64,000 nt of DNA from Ophiodon elongatus (Eukaryota; Chordata; Actinopteri; Perciformes; Hexagrammidae). The position numbers and the translations under genes were made by a program. Within the stretch, counting starts at the first letter, position 1; the number at the start of each line of letters is the position of its first letter. Below, piece after piece: positions 34,331 through 46,189 of the stretch. The notes under the pieces were generated by a model. The model was not told where the DNA came from, searched no databases, and was given only the letters and a program-made list of their open reading frames with translations. Location of the stretch: the NCBI GenBank assembly GCA_016806645.1, contig JACSYO010002161.1, positions 653,001-717,000 of the forward strand, given 5' to 3'.

Positions 34331-35514
34331 ACAGTGTGTCTCAAAGGAGTGACCATTGTAACTGTATGGGTCATTCGCCCCTAATTCTCACGAGGGAATC
34401 CCCCAATCTGTTTTCTTACCAGTTATATTATTGATAGAAGGGATCATTCTGCTGCCCATTTCATACAACATCAAAGCAAAGAGACAATCAACAATCCATC
34501 TCATTTCATCTTGATCTGCAGAGATGTATCTGACAAAAAGAGAAAGATCCAGTATTTGTTCTTTTCTCCTCAGGGAGAATGAAAGTGTTCTCGAAGCCCG
34601 CTGGCCTCGTCCCTGCAGCCTCTGTGGCTCTCGCTCATAATACAGAGACAATGGTGTGGCGGGAGGTGAGGGTAGGGAGAGCCGGACAGGGCAGGGGGGC
34701 AGGTAGCGAGGGGCAGATTAAGCATAGAGGACAGGGCAGGGAGTGGGGGCCCCGGGGCCTATTGGGGGCCTGTGAGCCAACACAGATTACTCACGCTTAA
34801 CCTGGACTGAAGCAGCTTACCTCCGGCTAGGACACACTGCTCTCTATTCTATTCTGCTCTATTCAGTGGGCAGCCCTCCCCTGGACACCCCCAATGTGGT
34901 GAGGGAGGGGGGGGTTCTCTCTTTTTTTTTCTTAAGAACCTAAGGATGTCAATTTTATACTTGCTCAGTCTTTCTATTTAATACTTTGGTCCATGGTGCC
35001 GTATTCTATAACTTAATATATGGGTTTTATTTAGATTTGCCTTTTAGTCCTGCATGATTTTGTGCTGCCAACAGGATAAAAAATACAACTTTAACTCAAG
35101 GACTTTGTCTTCTTATGGAAAGATTTCCATAAAATGTACTTAATGATCATTTTAATGACCCCATGACTTCTCCTTTAGGGTCCCACTCAGGAAAAACTCT
35201 AATTTTTAGCCTCACAAAGACTCCAGACATTATAGAAAGGCATCGTGTGTGGGGAGGCAGCAGAATGAGGCGCCATGCCGCCTCCATTCTCTGGCTTCAA
35301 ACATATATTACTATATGACCATTTAAAACTAAAGGAGAGCTGGATAAAGCCACGAGGTACAAGTACAATACTGATGACACAGCAATATCATAAGGTATTG
35401 GGTGAATACTTTATATCAAAGGGACACAACTGACATTTGAGGAGGTAAGTATGCTTAACGCACTGCTAAGTCACTAAAACCAGAAGATCTTCTATGTCCA
35501 TACAGGACTAACAA
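34331..35514. other. No recognised feature
   Basis: Includes G-rich tracts near 34680-34770 and 34900. No gene recognised. Confidence 0.35.
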
Positions 35515-35735
35515 AAAGCCTCTTCACCCATGCAGGTGAACCGCTGAGGGCCCGTGCACCATGTGACCGAAAAACATGATCTGCTTTCTTGCACGACCTC
35601 CCCGGCTGATAACCCTCCAGGGGCTTTGGAGGGAGGCCTGAAGGGAGGGGCTGTCAGTGTTGCCCACTTGGAGACTTTCTCGCTAGATAGATGTTTGTAG
35701 CCAGTGCTGCTAGCTGGGCTGGGTTTGAATCGACC
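35515..35735 (-). repeat. R2-related dispersed repeat
   Basis: On the minus strand: caacactgacagcccctccc, ttcaggcctccctccaaagc and gaggtcgtgcaagaaagcag. The same blocks are on the plus strand at 58617-58700. Confidence 0.65.
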
Positions 35736-37978
35736 GGCAGCCGGCCTCAGTTGGTAAGACTGAGGGATGTTTGTCAAGAACTGTGATGAGGAGCACGGGT
35801 CTGTCCTCTCCCCTTCAGGTTTGCTCTATACACCTCTGACTCCAGCTACAGATTCAACTCTGCAACTGAATGTAAAGAACAGAGCAACGTTTTGTTGAAA
35901 CCATGATGGAATATATTAAATATTAAATATTACAGATTAGTTTCTGTCTATATCTGTTAAACCCAAATCAGAAGTATAAACATGGCAGGTAGTGCAATCG
36001 ACAAAGACGAGGTGGCAACAATAAATTCAGAAAATCTGTCCCTCGAAAAGGCAAACGCATCTCCGTCATGTTTGTTTTTTTTGTGAAGTAATCTTTGTAA
36101 AATAATCAATCTATCATGCTTTGACACTATAACAAAATTATATGTTTATTCTACATAAACTATCAATTTAAAGGAATGATTTATAATGTTCTTGTATTTT
36201 TGTCATATACAGATATTAATGAGGATTTCTTAATATTTGATCATGCGACAATACGATGGTGTGTGTGTGCTTCATAACTAACTACTGCACTCGGGCTCGT
36301 CATATAGCGACCTGACCTGAATGACCTGAATGAACTGAAAGTAACATCAAGCTCTCTTGACAAGAGAAAAATGATTCTGTCGAGTTCACCGTGGCTCATC
36401 CTTCCTACTGTTCACAACCAACACATTCATCCTGTGTATGGCCTTAGTTTGTAGCTGGTAGCAGTGGAAATGGAATCAACTAAAAACAAATCATTGCACG
36501 AGTGCAAGTACATGTACAGCAAAATTCAGTACAGTAAGGTACTTGAGTAAATGTGCTAAGTCAATTTATACTGCTGTGAGAATCTATGGGACCTGTACAA
36601 TTAACTTTTACTGAAAACATAAAACAACAGAATGATATTAAAAAAACTTCTTGTACACTCATAAATCTAATGAAGAATTGGGATCAGACTACACTCCAGA
36701 TAGTGAAGTCATGAAAAGCTTTGGATGATCAGCAACTGCAACTTCTCCTCAAAAGTTATTATTCATCAGAACTGCTTATTCCTTTTGAACTGTGGTGATC
36801 GCAGACGTCTTTCAGCACTGAGTTCAATTCAACTCTACTTGCGGCACTCAAGATCTCAGAAGCACGAGGCAACCAGACAGAGCAGAAGAGTTATAGTGAA
36901 AGGGACCATGGTGTCCCAACACTCATAGATTGACCCTGACTTACCAATATGGTTTCATTTGCTCACCAGAGAGCAGAGCGAGGATGAGAACAGAACAGAG
37001 CCTGAGGTAATGGACTGCTTTTTGAATGACACTAAAATCCCTCTAGTGGTGGATCCATGCCAACACCACTACTTACCTGAAACATTGGTTATTTAAATAC
37101 ATTTTTAAAATGTCCAAAATAAACCCTAATTTGATTTCATGATCCTTGTGCCTGCAGTGTAAAATTCCTCCACATTCTCTTCTTACGTTATATCTGCATT
37201 TTATGCACTGAACCTCACACACCAACAGAAAAAAGGCATGCGTCAATCCGTATGGTTGAAGATGAATAGAGAGGGGGCGTGGGGGGGGGGAGGGACCTGC
37301 GCTGTGAATCACTGACAGAGAGGTGGTAACAAAGACAAAGAGCTCTTAAGAGAAAAATTAAGATGGTCTTGGGAAAGTTTGAGATGTCTCACTTTTTATT
37401 CTATTTTGTTCTGCTGAGACAGTCAGACATGTCATGTGATTAAACCAGACAGACAGCATGTGGCTGTTGGGTGGGGGGTCATCTAGGGCTTTATGTCCGT
37501 TACGTACTGACACTTGATAAACCCTTCTGTGCAGTTATTCAGAGTGTTATTGTCATATTGCAACATAGATGCATCTTCCTACAGTGTTTCTTTTTCATTG
37601 CTTATGATTTATAGCATAATATCTGGTACTGCTACTGTGTATTGAGCATCTTTCTCACAAAAAAATGATTGTACCTTAAAGTATGACACTGAGGTGAGAC
37701 AGGAAATATGTAACAGTGAAGGAGAACATTTTTACATGCAGCTCTAAAGGGTTGGTTGATTCAAATGACCAAAATGTTTGTACTACGAAGACGTCTTTCT
37801 CTGCAGGTAGCTACGCTCGATATATGTCTGTCTGAGGTGAGAGGTGTGTTCATAACATAACAGCAACAAAATAGAAAAGTGCACTCAGTGGAGTGCAGAT
37901 CTCTGCCAGGTGTGTTTGCAAAGACCACTGTAGGGGGTGGGCGTGGCCTCCAGTACATTACATTCAGTGTCAACCAGG
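35736..37978. other. No recognised feature
   Basis: Over 2 kb with short ORFs only. No domain, splice pair or clear repeat family recognised. Confidence 0.35.
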
Positions 37979-38565
37979 CGGCAACCTCCGGTTCTGTCAA
38001 GTGAAGCCAATCCTAAAACATGCATTCTCTCTAGTGTCCATCAGGGGGCGCCTCCTCTGGTTGTACAGAAGTCTATGAGAAAATGACTATACTTCTCTCT
38101 TGATTTATTCTCTCAGTAAACATTGTAAACATGAGTTTATGGTCTCAATCTCTAGTTTCAAGTCTTCTTCGATACAGCATGATGTTCATTTAGTAAATTA
38201 TGGTCCATTTAGAGTCAAATAGACCATAAAGCAGGATACGCTTTAGGGCGGGGCTACAAGGTGATTGACCGGTCTCTACCAGAGACGTATAAGGAGTTGC
38301 TACCGCAGCGTCAAGTCTCTGCCGTCCAAATATAGTTACTCCTGTTCAACGGTAGCCAAAACCCAAGATGGTGACGGCCAAAATGACGAACTTGAGGTTT
38401 CAAAACATCAGTCCACAAACAATGGGTGAAGTCACGACTGCTAGGTTCACTTCTTATATACAGTCTATGTAACCCCAAGGGTATTTCAACACTTAAAGTC
38501 ATAAGGCAGTTGAGCTACACGCAGCACTGTGCAGGACTGAGGCTGCTGCTAACATGCTGCTGATG
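37979..38565 (+). repeat. Dispersed repeat family R4 copy 2
   Basis: Partner of 30684-31270. It contains an internal ttatatacagtctatg end motif at about 38453-38468, absent from copy 1. Confidence 0.8.
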
Positions 38566-38574
38566 CTAACATGC

Positions 38575-38820
38575 AAACAGACCATAAAGCAGGCTATGCT
38601 TTAGGGCGGGGCTACTGTGATTCACAGGTCGCTGCTGCTCCCAGAGCCGTATACGACGTCTCTACGTCACTCCTCTGCATTCCAAATATACAACATGGCG
38701 GCTGTCGTATTCCAAGATGGCGTCGGCAGAATCACCAAACTCAAGGCTTCATAACATCAGTCCACAAATCAATGGGTGATGTCACGATGACTACGCCCAC
38801 TTCTTATATACAGTCTATGG
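38575..38820. mobile_element. MITE-like repeat ending in atatacagtctatgg, R4-related
   Basis: Shares accataaagcaggctatgct, ttagggcggggctac, ccaagatgg and catcagtccacaaatcaatg with R4, at lower similarity, and ends cttcttatatacagtctatg. That terminus (inverse catagactgtatataag) caps many teleost MITE copies. Confidence 0.6.
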
Positions 38821-39289
38821 TGTCAACAAACTACATAGTAGTATTATTCTTTCCTTCATACTTTGCAAACCGCTGTCTTTGGATCTCATAAGGCAGCAAT
38901 GATCCCCGGGTATTTCCCACCTCACTCCGCCCAGTACCTGCAGTGACGTTTCGCTGGTTGGCTACTTGTCCACCAGGTCCTGAGATACTGGGCTCTATGT
39001 CAGCGATGGATGGTTTCATTTTGCACCATATATTTTTTACTTCAATAATGTCATAACCATTGAAGTGGCTATGCATGGTTGTTTATCAATTCACGGCACT
39101 ACTGTACATAGCTAAAAGAAACCACAACAGAAACTACAACAGTTATAATTCATGTAGCCTGCTGACATTACATATGTCTTGGTTTTGATTTAATTTATTT
39201 CCTGTTTTATTTTGAATCTCCTGTGGTTATTTGACTTCCTGCCCTTGTGGTTTTATTTGATTTTGGGGACAACTGCTCGTACTTTGCAC
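38821..39289. other. No recognised feature
   Basis: Nothing recognised. Confidence 0.35.
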
Positions 39290-39815
39290 TTCGGGATGTC
39301 TGGTCACCCTATCTGTTAGACAAACACACTGCAGGACTCTGCTGCCCACCTGCTGCTAAGACATGCTCCTCCTGCAGACATGAGAAGACGTGCTTCATTG
39401 TAGTCAGCGCTTGTCATTTGCTGAACTATAGTTAGTCATACATACATACATACATACATACATACAATTGTCATACAAACCAAGAGAGGAACAATTCTTA
39501 ATCCGCAGCGGTAACAAGAGTCCAAACTGAAGTTGTTGTTGATCTTGCAACCCCAACCGGCTGGTTTAGAGTGGTGAGGAGTCAGCAGTCAATGATGATA
39601 CCAAACAGTCAATAGAATATGTTTTTCAAAGAGTGTGAATAACTGCCACAATAAGGGGTCGTTGAGCATACAGTTATGCAGGAGCAACAAGAATATTAGG
39701 CTGATGGGTCCAGTAGCATGCAAGATTAGCCATGGACAGACAGACAGATGTACACGCACACACACGACAGAACACATAACCTCCACACCTGGTGGAGATA
39801 ATATAAAAGGGCTAT
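39290..39815 (+). repeat. Dispersed repeat family R3 copy 3
   Basis: gacatgagaagacgtgcttc, ggtgaggagtcagcagtcaa, ggctgatgggtccagtagca and ctggtggagataatat parallel 22985-23425. A (CATA)n microsatellite (39437-39465) has grown inside it. Confidence 0.6.
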
Positions 39816-39867
39816 GGATGAGAATAAGATATGAGTATATAGACCACAACAGATTACTTTATTTGCC

Positions 39868-39869
<2 letters not shown>

Positions 39870-39925
<56 letters not shown>

Positions 39926-39931
39926 TACACA
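39870..39931. repeat. (TC)n(AC)n compound microsatellite
   Basis: About 40 bp TC then 20 bp AC. Confidence 0.97.
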
Positions 39932-40407
39932 GGGGGTTGAGTGGTCCACTGATTGTTTTCTTGGTCATTCATCAAGCTGAGGAGCTAAACTAGCTTTACG
40001 CTAATAACATGCTAATGAGTTGACAAGGTCTTAGTGTCTCTGAGGCCCTGTCTGCTACAGCCAATTAGTTAGCGCCCAATGGGACATCACTTCATATTAA
40101 CAAGGTAGCTGCTGGAGGGCGCATGCTGTCCACTCATTTGGTGGAATCAAATATCGAACAAAACAAGGATTCAAGGATTTGGACATTACAGTCATGCTTA
40201 AGTTTTGCTTGAAATATTTATATTTGATTGGTTTGCAATGTCTTGCAGTGTAGAGTGTGTCTATATAATTTGTCAATTTCCCATTTATTTATGCTCTGAA
40301 ACCCACAGAAATTGAATTTGCCAAAGAAAAAATAAAATGACGAGGCTTAGAACTGAGGCCAAACAGTTTATCAGAGCAGAGAATCTTGTTTTACACAGAG
40401 ATTACAA
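39932..40407. other. No recognised feature
   Basis: Nothing recognised. Confidence 0.35.
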
Positions 40408-40554
40408 TGTAACAAGTGAGGCCAGGTGAGGACAATTGACTCCAGGTGAGGCCAATTGACTCCAGGTGAGGATGATTAAGCCTCTTCCCAGCCCTGTTCC
40501 CTGAACCACTCCCCCCCCTCTGCAGCTGAGCCCAACCACGCCCCTGCCACCACA
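40408..40554 (-). mobile_element. Solo LTR of the Gmr1-like family, TACAA target duplication
   Basis: Starts tgtaacaag and ends ccctgccaccaca like the LTRs at 7092 and 11381. It shares gattaagcctcttcccagcc, ttccctgaaccactcccc and tctgcagctgagcccaacca. TACAA lies on both sides (40403-40407 and 40555-40559). At 147 bp it lacks the centre of the 274-bp LTR. Instead it has three copies of a ~19-bp gactccaggtgagg-type unit. Confidence 0.9.
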
Positions 40555-40559
40555 TACAA

Positions 40560-40890
40560 CTATAGGGACAACAGCACACACACACAGGATTAAATCCAAT
40601 TCTACACCCAATAATCAATAGCAATAAAATAGGCCAGTACAGTCCAAAATTCTAAATTAGCTTACTTTTGAAGATTACAGCGGGAGATAACAGGGCTTGG
40701 TGTTGAACACTGAAATGATCTCTTTATAGTCTCTTTCATATGAGAGCAGGGACAAAGACTTCAGTTTTATCCGAATGACAGTTGAAGACAGCAAATCTTG
40801 TTGTGAGCAACGTTAGAGTGACAAGGGGCTTCTTGGCCCGAAACTTAAGTAAACTGCTGCAGCAACCACGACGCATCGGCTGAGAGAAGA
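40560..40890. other. No recognised feature
   Basis: Nothing recognised. Confidence 0.35.
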
Positions 40891-41361
40891 GAGAAGAATC
40901 CTAGTTGTTCCAAACGTCTTCCATTTAAGAACTATGGAGGCCACTGTGCTTTTAGGAACCTTCTATGCAACCTTCCCCAGATCCGTGCCTCGTCACAATC
41001 CTGTCTCTGAGCTCTGCAGACGGTTCCTGCACCTCAGGGCTTTAAGCTGCCAGACCACAGGTGTGTGCCTTTCCAAATCATGTCAAATCAATTGATTTTA
41101 CGTCGGCTGGACTCCATTCAAGGTGAGAAGCATCAAGAAGATCAAGGGAAATGGGAGGCATCCAATCTAAATGTCAAGTGGCATTGCAAAGAGTCTGAAC
41201 ACTTATGTCAAAGAGATATTTTATTTTTTATTTTTTAATAAATTTGTAAAAATCTAATATCCTTTTTTTCTTTGTCATTATGGGGTATTGGGTGTAGATT
41301 GATTGAAGCATAACACAATGTGAAAAAGGGGAGGGCTCTAAATACTTTTTGAATCCACAGT
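40891..41361 (+). mobile_element. Tc1-like transposon remnant, right end
   Basis: Blocks ccatttaagaactatggagg, ccactgtgcttttaggaacc, cagatccgtgcctcgtcaca, acaggtgtgtgcctttccaa and ttgtcattatggggtattgg, then ctaaatactttttgaatccac, follow the order of a Tc1-like family well known from salmonids and other teleosts. The last block is the terminal repeat. The transposase is missing. Confidence 0.65.
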
Positions 41362-41802
41362 CACTAGAGCCTTCCAGGGGCTCCAGTTATTAAAGGGCAA
41401 CGCCACCATTTCACAGTTATTATCCTGACAGTTATTCAGCACATCCATCAACACCTTCACCCCCCTCTATCAACCTTACACCACTGTCAGCCACCGAAAC
41501 AGAAACACAGACAGAGATCGAGAGACATAGACTGAGGTGGGCATTAGCAGAGAGAGAGCATGGACTAAATAGGTCTATTTGTAGGCGGTCAAAGAGTGAG
41601 AAAGGATAAGAGGAAGAGAAAAGGAGAGAAGAGGTGGTTAGACAGAAAGTGATCTAAGGGCTCTAATTGCAGGATATAGAGTGGGATGGGGCTTTGATAA
41701 AGAGGGACAGGATACACTGTAAAAAAACATGAAGATGAAACCATGTTCAAACAAATACAGGAAAAATGCCCTATTGGATGCATCTATGGTGGATAAAACA
41801 TT
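41362..41802. other. No recognised feature
   Basis: Nothing recognised. Confidence 0.35.
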
Positions 41803-42187
41803 ATGAAGTGCCCTTCCAGTGGAGATAATATGATAAAGTGCCCTCTAGGATAACCTTCCAATGAAGAATATGTGATGAAATGCCCTCTAAGATGACCTTC
41901 CAGTGGAGAATATGTGATGAAGTGCCCTCTAGGATAACCTTCCAGTGGGTAGAATGGGATGAAGTGCCCTCTAGTATGACCTTCCAGTGGAGAATATGTG
42001 ATGAAGTGCCCTCTAGGATAACCTTCCAGTGAAGAATATGTGATGAAATGCCCTCTAGGATGACCTTCCAGTGGAGAATATGTGATGAAGTGCCCACTAG
42101 GATAACCTTCCAGTGGGTAGAATGGGATGAAGTGCCCTCTAGTATGACCTTCCAGTGGAGAATATGTGATGAAGTGCCCTCTAGGTT
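41803..42187. repeat. 42-bp minisatellite, ~9 units, open on the minus strand
   Basis: The unit is about gatgaccttccagtggagaa + tatgtgatgaagtgccctctag. Because 42 is divisible by 3, the minus strand stays open for 98 codons (41801-42097) with a 14-residue period around LEGTSSHILHWKVI. No flanking gene uses it. Two units carry a gtgggtagaatggg variant. Confidence 0.92.
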
Positions 42188-42670
42188 ACAAACTGGAGTT
42201 ATCCTTTGACTAATTACAATGAGTTACTGATAGAAGAGGAGTTGATTTATTTAAATAGATTTTACAGTGTATGAAAAGGGTAGGGGTGGGCTTCTGGGGG
42301 GTGATTGGTAGAAAGTGATCTAAAGCACCTTAATTGTAGGTGGTGTGTTGGTGAAAGTGATTTTGTGTCCCAGCACATCCCTGCACGTCTCTGTGTCTGT
42401 CACATCAATATTCGACCAACCCCTCATTTAAAGCTGTCTACCCCCTCCTCCGCTACACACAGACAGCCTCCACCCCCACTCCCCTCTCAGTGTGCCAGTA
42501 GAAACTCTCCCTCACTGTTGACCACTTTGGCTGATTCTGACGACGCTGTCGGGAGAAAATAATTAGTGCAGAATTCAGACAATACACCCCCCTCCTTCTT
42601 TTCTGTCAGCCTCTAACTTTCTCTGCCCTTCACCCTTCTTCTTCCCCTCCTCTCTGTGATGAGGGCAGAT
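42188..42670. other. No recognised feature
   Basis: C/T-rich in 42430-42500; nothing recognised. Confidence 0.35.
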
Positions 42671-42705
42671 ATGGATGGATGGATGGATGGATGGATGGAT
42701 GGATT
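42671..42705. repeat. (GGAT)n microsatellite
   Basis: About eight GGAT/ATGG units. Confidence 0.95.
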
Positions 42706-43149
42706 AGAGGGGATAATAGATGAGAGATGATCATCACTCGGTGCTTCTGTCAGCTGTGACCTTTGCAGGCTGAGTGACCAGAGAGAGAGCAGAGTCATTA
42801 CCAGCCTTTATCCCTTTGTGTGTCTGTCGCAGCCCCGCTGAGAGGAGAATAGCTCTGTCATTTAGGGCACCAGTTCCCAACCTGGGGATCAGGACCCCTA
42901 GGTGATCACAGGATAATTTTTCAGGGTCACAGGATATAGTTTTACCATACTAATGATTTGCTTTTTTTCCCTCCCCATTTTCGCTTTTTTGTTCCCTGTT
43001 GCTTTTCCCTCCACTGTCTGTGATAATTAATCACATGAAACATCATGAAAAAGAAAAAGCCAGTCTTCAAATTTAACTGTTCACTATTGTTGATATTATT
43101 TTCTTATTATTATTATTTTCTTGAATAAAAGTACTAAGAGCGGTTAAAA
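42706..43149. other. No recognised feature
   Basis: AT-rich DNA just upstream of the RTE LINE. Confidence 0.35.
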
Positions 43150-43367
43150 AAACCCTGATGAATTGCGGCCCACGGACTACAGCCACCTCGCCCGGACCAG
43201 GGAAACCGGGGAACCCTCCCAGAGCCAGACCCAGGAGCGGAGTTCGTAGGTGAGAGTCTGGTGGCCGGGCCTTCGCCCATGGGGCCCGGTCGGGCTCAGC
43301 CCGAAGAAACAACACGGAGCAGCCATCCTGTGGACCCACCACCCGCAGGGATAAGCATCGGGGTCGG

Positions 43368-44600
43368 GTGCTATGCAGACCGGGCGGCGGGCCGGGCAGG
43401 GACCCTGGGCGAGCTGATCGCCGGCAGCATAGACTAGCTCTAGGGACGTGGAACGTCACCTCACTAGCGGGGAAAGAGCCGGAGCTGGTGCGGGAGGTGG
43501 AGCGGTACCAGCTAGATATAGTTGGGCTCACCTCTACGCACAGCACTGGCTCTGGAACCAAGCTCCTGGAGAAAGGTTGGACTTTGTCCTTTTCTGGAGT
43601 TGCCCAGGGTGAGAGGCGCCGGGCGGGAGTGGGGATACTCACGAGCCCCTGGCTGAGCGCCGCCATGTTGGAGTTCTCCCCGGAGAACGAGAGGGTCGCC
43701 TCCCTGCGCCTGCGGGTTGCGGGGAGTAAGGCTCTGACTGTTGTTTTTGCTTATGCACCGAACAGCAGTTCGGAATATCCGGCCTTCTTGGAGTCAGTAG
43801 GAGGGGTCCTGGAAAGGGTGCCTCCTGCTGACTACATAGTTTTCCTGGGAGACTTCAACGCTCACATGGGCAACGACAGAGAAACCTGGCGGGGGGTGAT
43901 TGGGAGGAACGGCTTGCCCGATCTGAACCCAAGTGGTGTCTCGCTGTTGGACTTCTGTGCTAGTCACGGTTTGTCCATAACGAACACCATGTTCGAACAT
44001 AGGGTGGCTCATAAGTGTACCTGGTACCAGAACACCTTAGGCCGTAGGTCAATGATCGACTTTGTAATCGTTTCATCTGATCTGAGGCCGTATGTCTTGG
44101 ACACTCAGGTGAAGAGAGGAGCAGAGCTGTCAACTGATCACCACCTGGTGGTGAGTTGGATCAGATGGCAGGGGAATCGGCTGGAAAGACCCGGCAAGCC
44201 CAAACGTGTAGTGAGGGTGAACTGGGAACGTCTGGCGGAGGATCCTGTCCGGGAGGTCTTCAACTCCCACCTCCGGAAGAACTTCTCACACATTCCAAGG
44301 GAGGCTGGGGACATGGAATCCGAGTGGACCACGTTCAAAGCCTCTATTGCGGAAACATGCCTTTTCAATGTTGCTTGGGGTTCGGTAACAGTGCCCATGG
44401 ACTGGCAGACCGGAGTGGTGGTTCCCATTTTCAAAAAGGGGGACCGTAGAGTGTGCTCGAATTATCGGGGTATCACACCTCCTGGGGAAAGTGTATGCCA
44501 GAGTGCTGGAAAGGAGGCTCCGACCAATTGTCGAACCTCGGATTCAAGAGGAGCAGTGCGGATTCCGTACCGGTCGTGGAACAGTGGACCAGCTCTATAA
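43368..44600 (+). pseudogene. RTE LINE endonuclease fused in frame to the middle of RT
   Basis: A 410-codon open frame. The apurinic-type endonuclease shows LALGTWNVTSLAGKEPELV, AYAPNSSSEYPAFLE, VFLGDFNAHMGNDRETW, RRSMIDFVIVSSDLRPYV and the terminal STDHHLVVSW (the SDH-like catalytic block). Near 44350 the protein jumps from the post-endonuclease region straight into RT (CLFNVAWGSVTVPMDWQTG, VVVPIFKKGDRRVCSNYRG), so a deletion of about 1 kb has kept the reading frame. Just after RG-I-T (about 44480) a frameshift ends the meaningful sequence. The extra residues to 44600 are out of frame. Confidence 0.88.
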
Positions 44601-45744
44601 CCTCGCAAAGACTACTGGAGGGGTTCTGGGAGTTTGCCCAGCCAGTCTACATGTGTTTTGTGGACTTGGAGAAGGCCTTCGACCGGGTCCCTCGGGGGTT
44701 TTTGTGGGGGGGTGCTGCGGGAGTATGGGGTGCCGGACCCGTTACAACGGGTCATCCGGTCTCTGTACGAGTGCAGTAGGAGCTGTGTTCTCGGCAATAA
44801 GTCAGACGCGTTCCCGGTGGGTGTTGGCCTCCGCCAGGGCTGCCCTTTATCACCGGTCCTGTTCGTGACTTTCATGGACAGGATATCTAGGCGCAGCCGG
44901 GAGGAGGAGAACGTCGGGTTCGTGGGTCTCGGGATTGCCTCTCTGCTGTTCGCGGACGATGTGGTCCTGTTGGCATCTTCGGACCATGACCTCCAGCATT
45001 CACTGGGGCGATTTGCAGCCTAGTGTGAAGCGACGGGGATGAGAGTAAGCACCTCCAAATCTGAGGCCATGGTGCTCTGCCGGAAACCGGTGGATTGCTC
45101 CCTCCGGGTGGGGACGCAGTGCCTACCGCAAGCGAAGGAGTTCAAGTATCTCGGGGTCTTGTTCACGAGTGAGGGTAAGATGGAGCGGGAGATCGACTGA
45201 TGGATCGGTGCGGCTGCAGCAGTAAAACAGGCGCTGCACCGGGCCGTCTTGGTGAAGAGGGAGCTGAGCCGGAAGGCAAAGCTCTCAATTTACCGGGCGG
45301 TCTACGTTCCGACCCTCACCTATGGTCACGAACTCTGGGTCGTGACCGAAAGAACGAGGTCTCGGATACAAGTGGCCGAAATGAGTTTTCTCCGTAGGGT
45401 GGCCGGGCTCAGCCTTAGAGATAGGGTAAGGAGCTCGGACATCAGGAGGGAACTTGGAGTTGAGGCGCTACTTCTTCGTATCGAAAGGAGTCAGCTGAGG
45501 TGGTTCGGGCATCTAATCAGGATGCCTCCTGGACGCCTCCCGTTAGAGGTTTTCCAGGCACGCCCAACTGGTAGGAGGCCCCGGGGAAGACCCAGGACAC
45601 GCTGGAGGGATTATATCTCCTAGCTGGCCTGGGAACGCCTTGGGATCCCCCAGAACGAGCTGGAACGTGTTGCGGGTGAGAGGGGAGCCTGGGTCGGCCT
45701 GCTAGGCCTGCTGGGCCTGCTGCCACCGCGACCCGACCCCGGAT
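44480..45744 (+). pseudogene. RTE LINE reverse transcriptase, broken
   Basis: Coding sense passes through three frames. First ARVLERRLRPIVEPRIQEEQ and CGFRTGRGTVDQLY (44491-44600). Then EFAQPVYMCFVDLEKAFDRV with the first catalytic aspartate (44620-44700). Then VGLRQGCPLSPVLF and the catalytic SLLFADDVVLLASS (44634-45023). An in-frame TAG at 45021-45023 and a TGA near 45198 interrupt the frame, which resumes with LSRKAKLSIYRAVYVPTLTY and the C-terminal QLRWFGHLIRMPPGRLP, GRRPRGRPRTRWRDY (45249-45744). The FADD motif is intact but the chain is not. Confidence 0.88.
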
Positions 45745-45799
45745 AAGCGGATGCCAATGGATGGATGGATGGATGGATAAAAGGAAAAGTTATTACAAT

Positions 45800-46110
45800 G
45801 CAACCCGTTCTCACAACCAACTCGCCAAGCTGGGTCAGTGCCCCTCGGGGTCAAATACGCAGAGGCACCTTTAAGCATCTGAATGAGACGCACAAGGCCT
45901 AACTAACTCCATGTAAACCCATCCGCATCATTATAAGATGGTCAGAGAAATAAAGAGTATTGAGTATAAAGAGTGAGGACGTTAGTGCAGAGGGGAGGGC
46001 TTGGATGGGTCTAACAAACTGGACTTGACTGCTGTTCGTGTCCCGTGTGAAACTAAGTTGATGTTGACTTATTTTACCTTACTTTTGTTATGTAACCTCA
46101 GCACTACTAA
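45800..46110 (+). repeat. Dispersed repeat family R1 copy
   Basis: Runs from acccgttctcacaaccaact through ggcacctttaagcatctgaa, ctaactccatgtaaacccat and gtgaaactaagttgatgttg to cttattttaccttactt. This is the clearest R1 copy and the one that orders the blocks of the others. Confidence 0.65.
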
Positions 46111-46189
46111 TGCCAGTTACATAACAATACAGTGTTTAGCATTTGGGGGATCTATTGGCCGGTGGTTTGTTTGTGTATAATCACCTGAA

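Larger units (their letters stand above)
43150..45779 (+). mobile_element. Rex3-like RTE-clade LINE with internal deletion
   Basis: A GC-rich 5' leader (43150-43440) leads into an endonuclease, then a shortened reverse transcriptase, and a 3' end of (ATGG)n at 45757-45779, which is the usual RTE/Rex3 tail. About 1 kb between endonuclease and RT is missing compared with the family. At least two frameshifts and two or more in-frame stops follow. Inserted in AT-rich DNA, it stands out by its GC and CpG content. Clade call rests on protein features and tail type; separation of Rex3 from related RTE groups is from memory. Confidence 0.88.

Noticed and set aside
41803..42187. CRISPR-like array
   Set aside because: Units are directly adjacent with no unique spacers; eukaryotic minisatellite.
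43073..43666. 197-codon minus-strand ORF
   Set aside because: Antisense shadow of the RTE endonuclease and its GC-rich leader.
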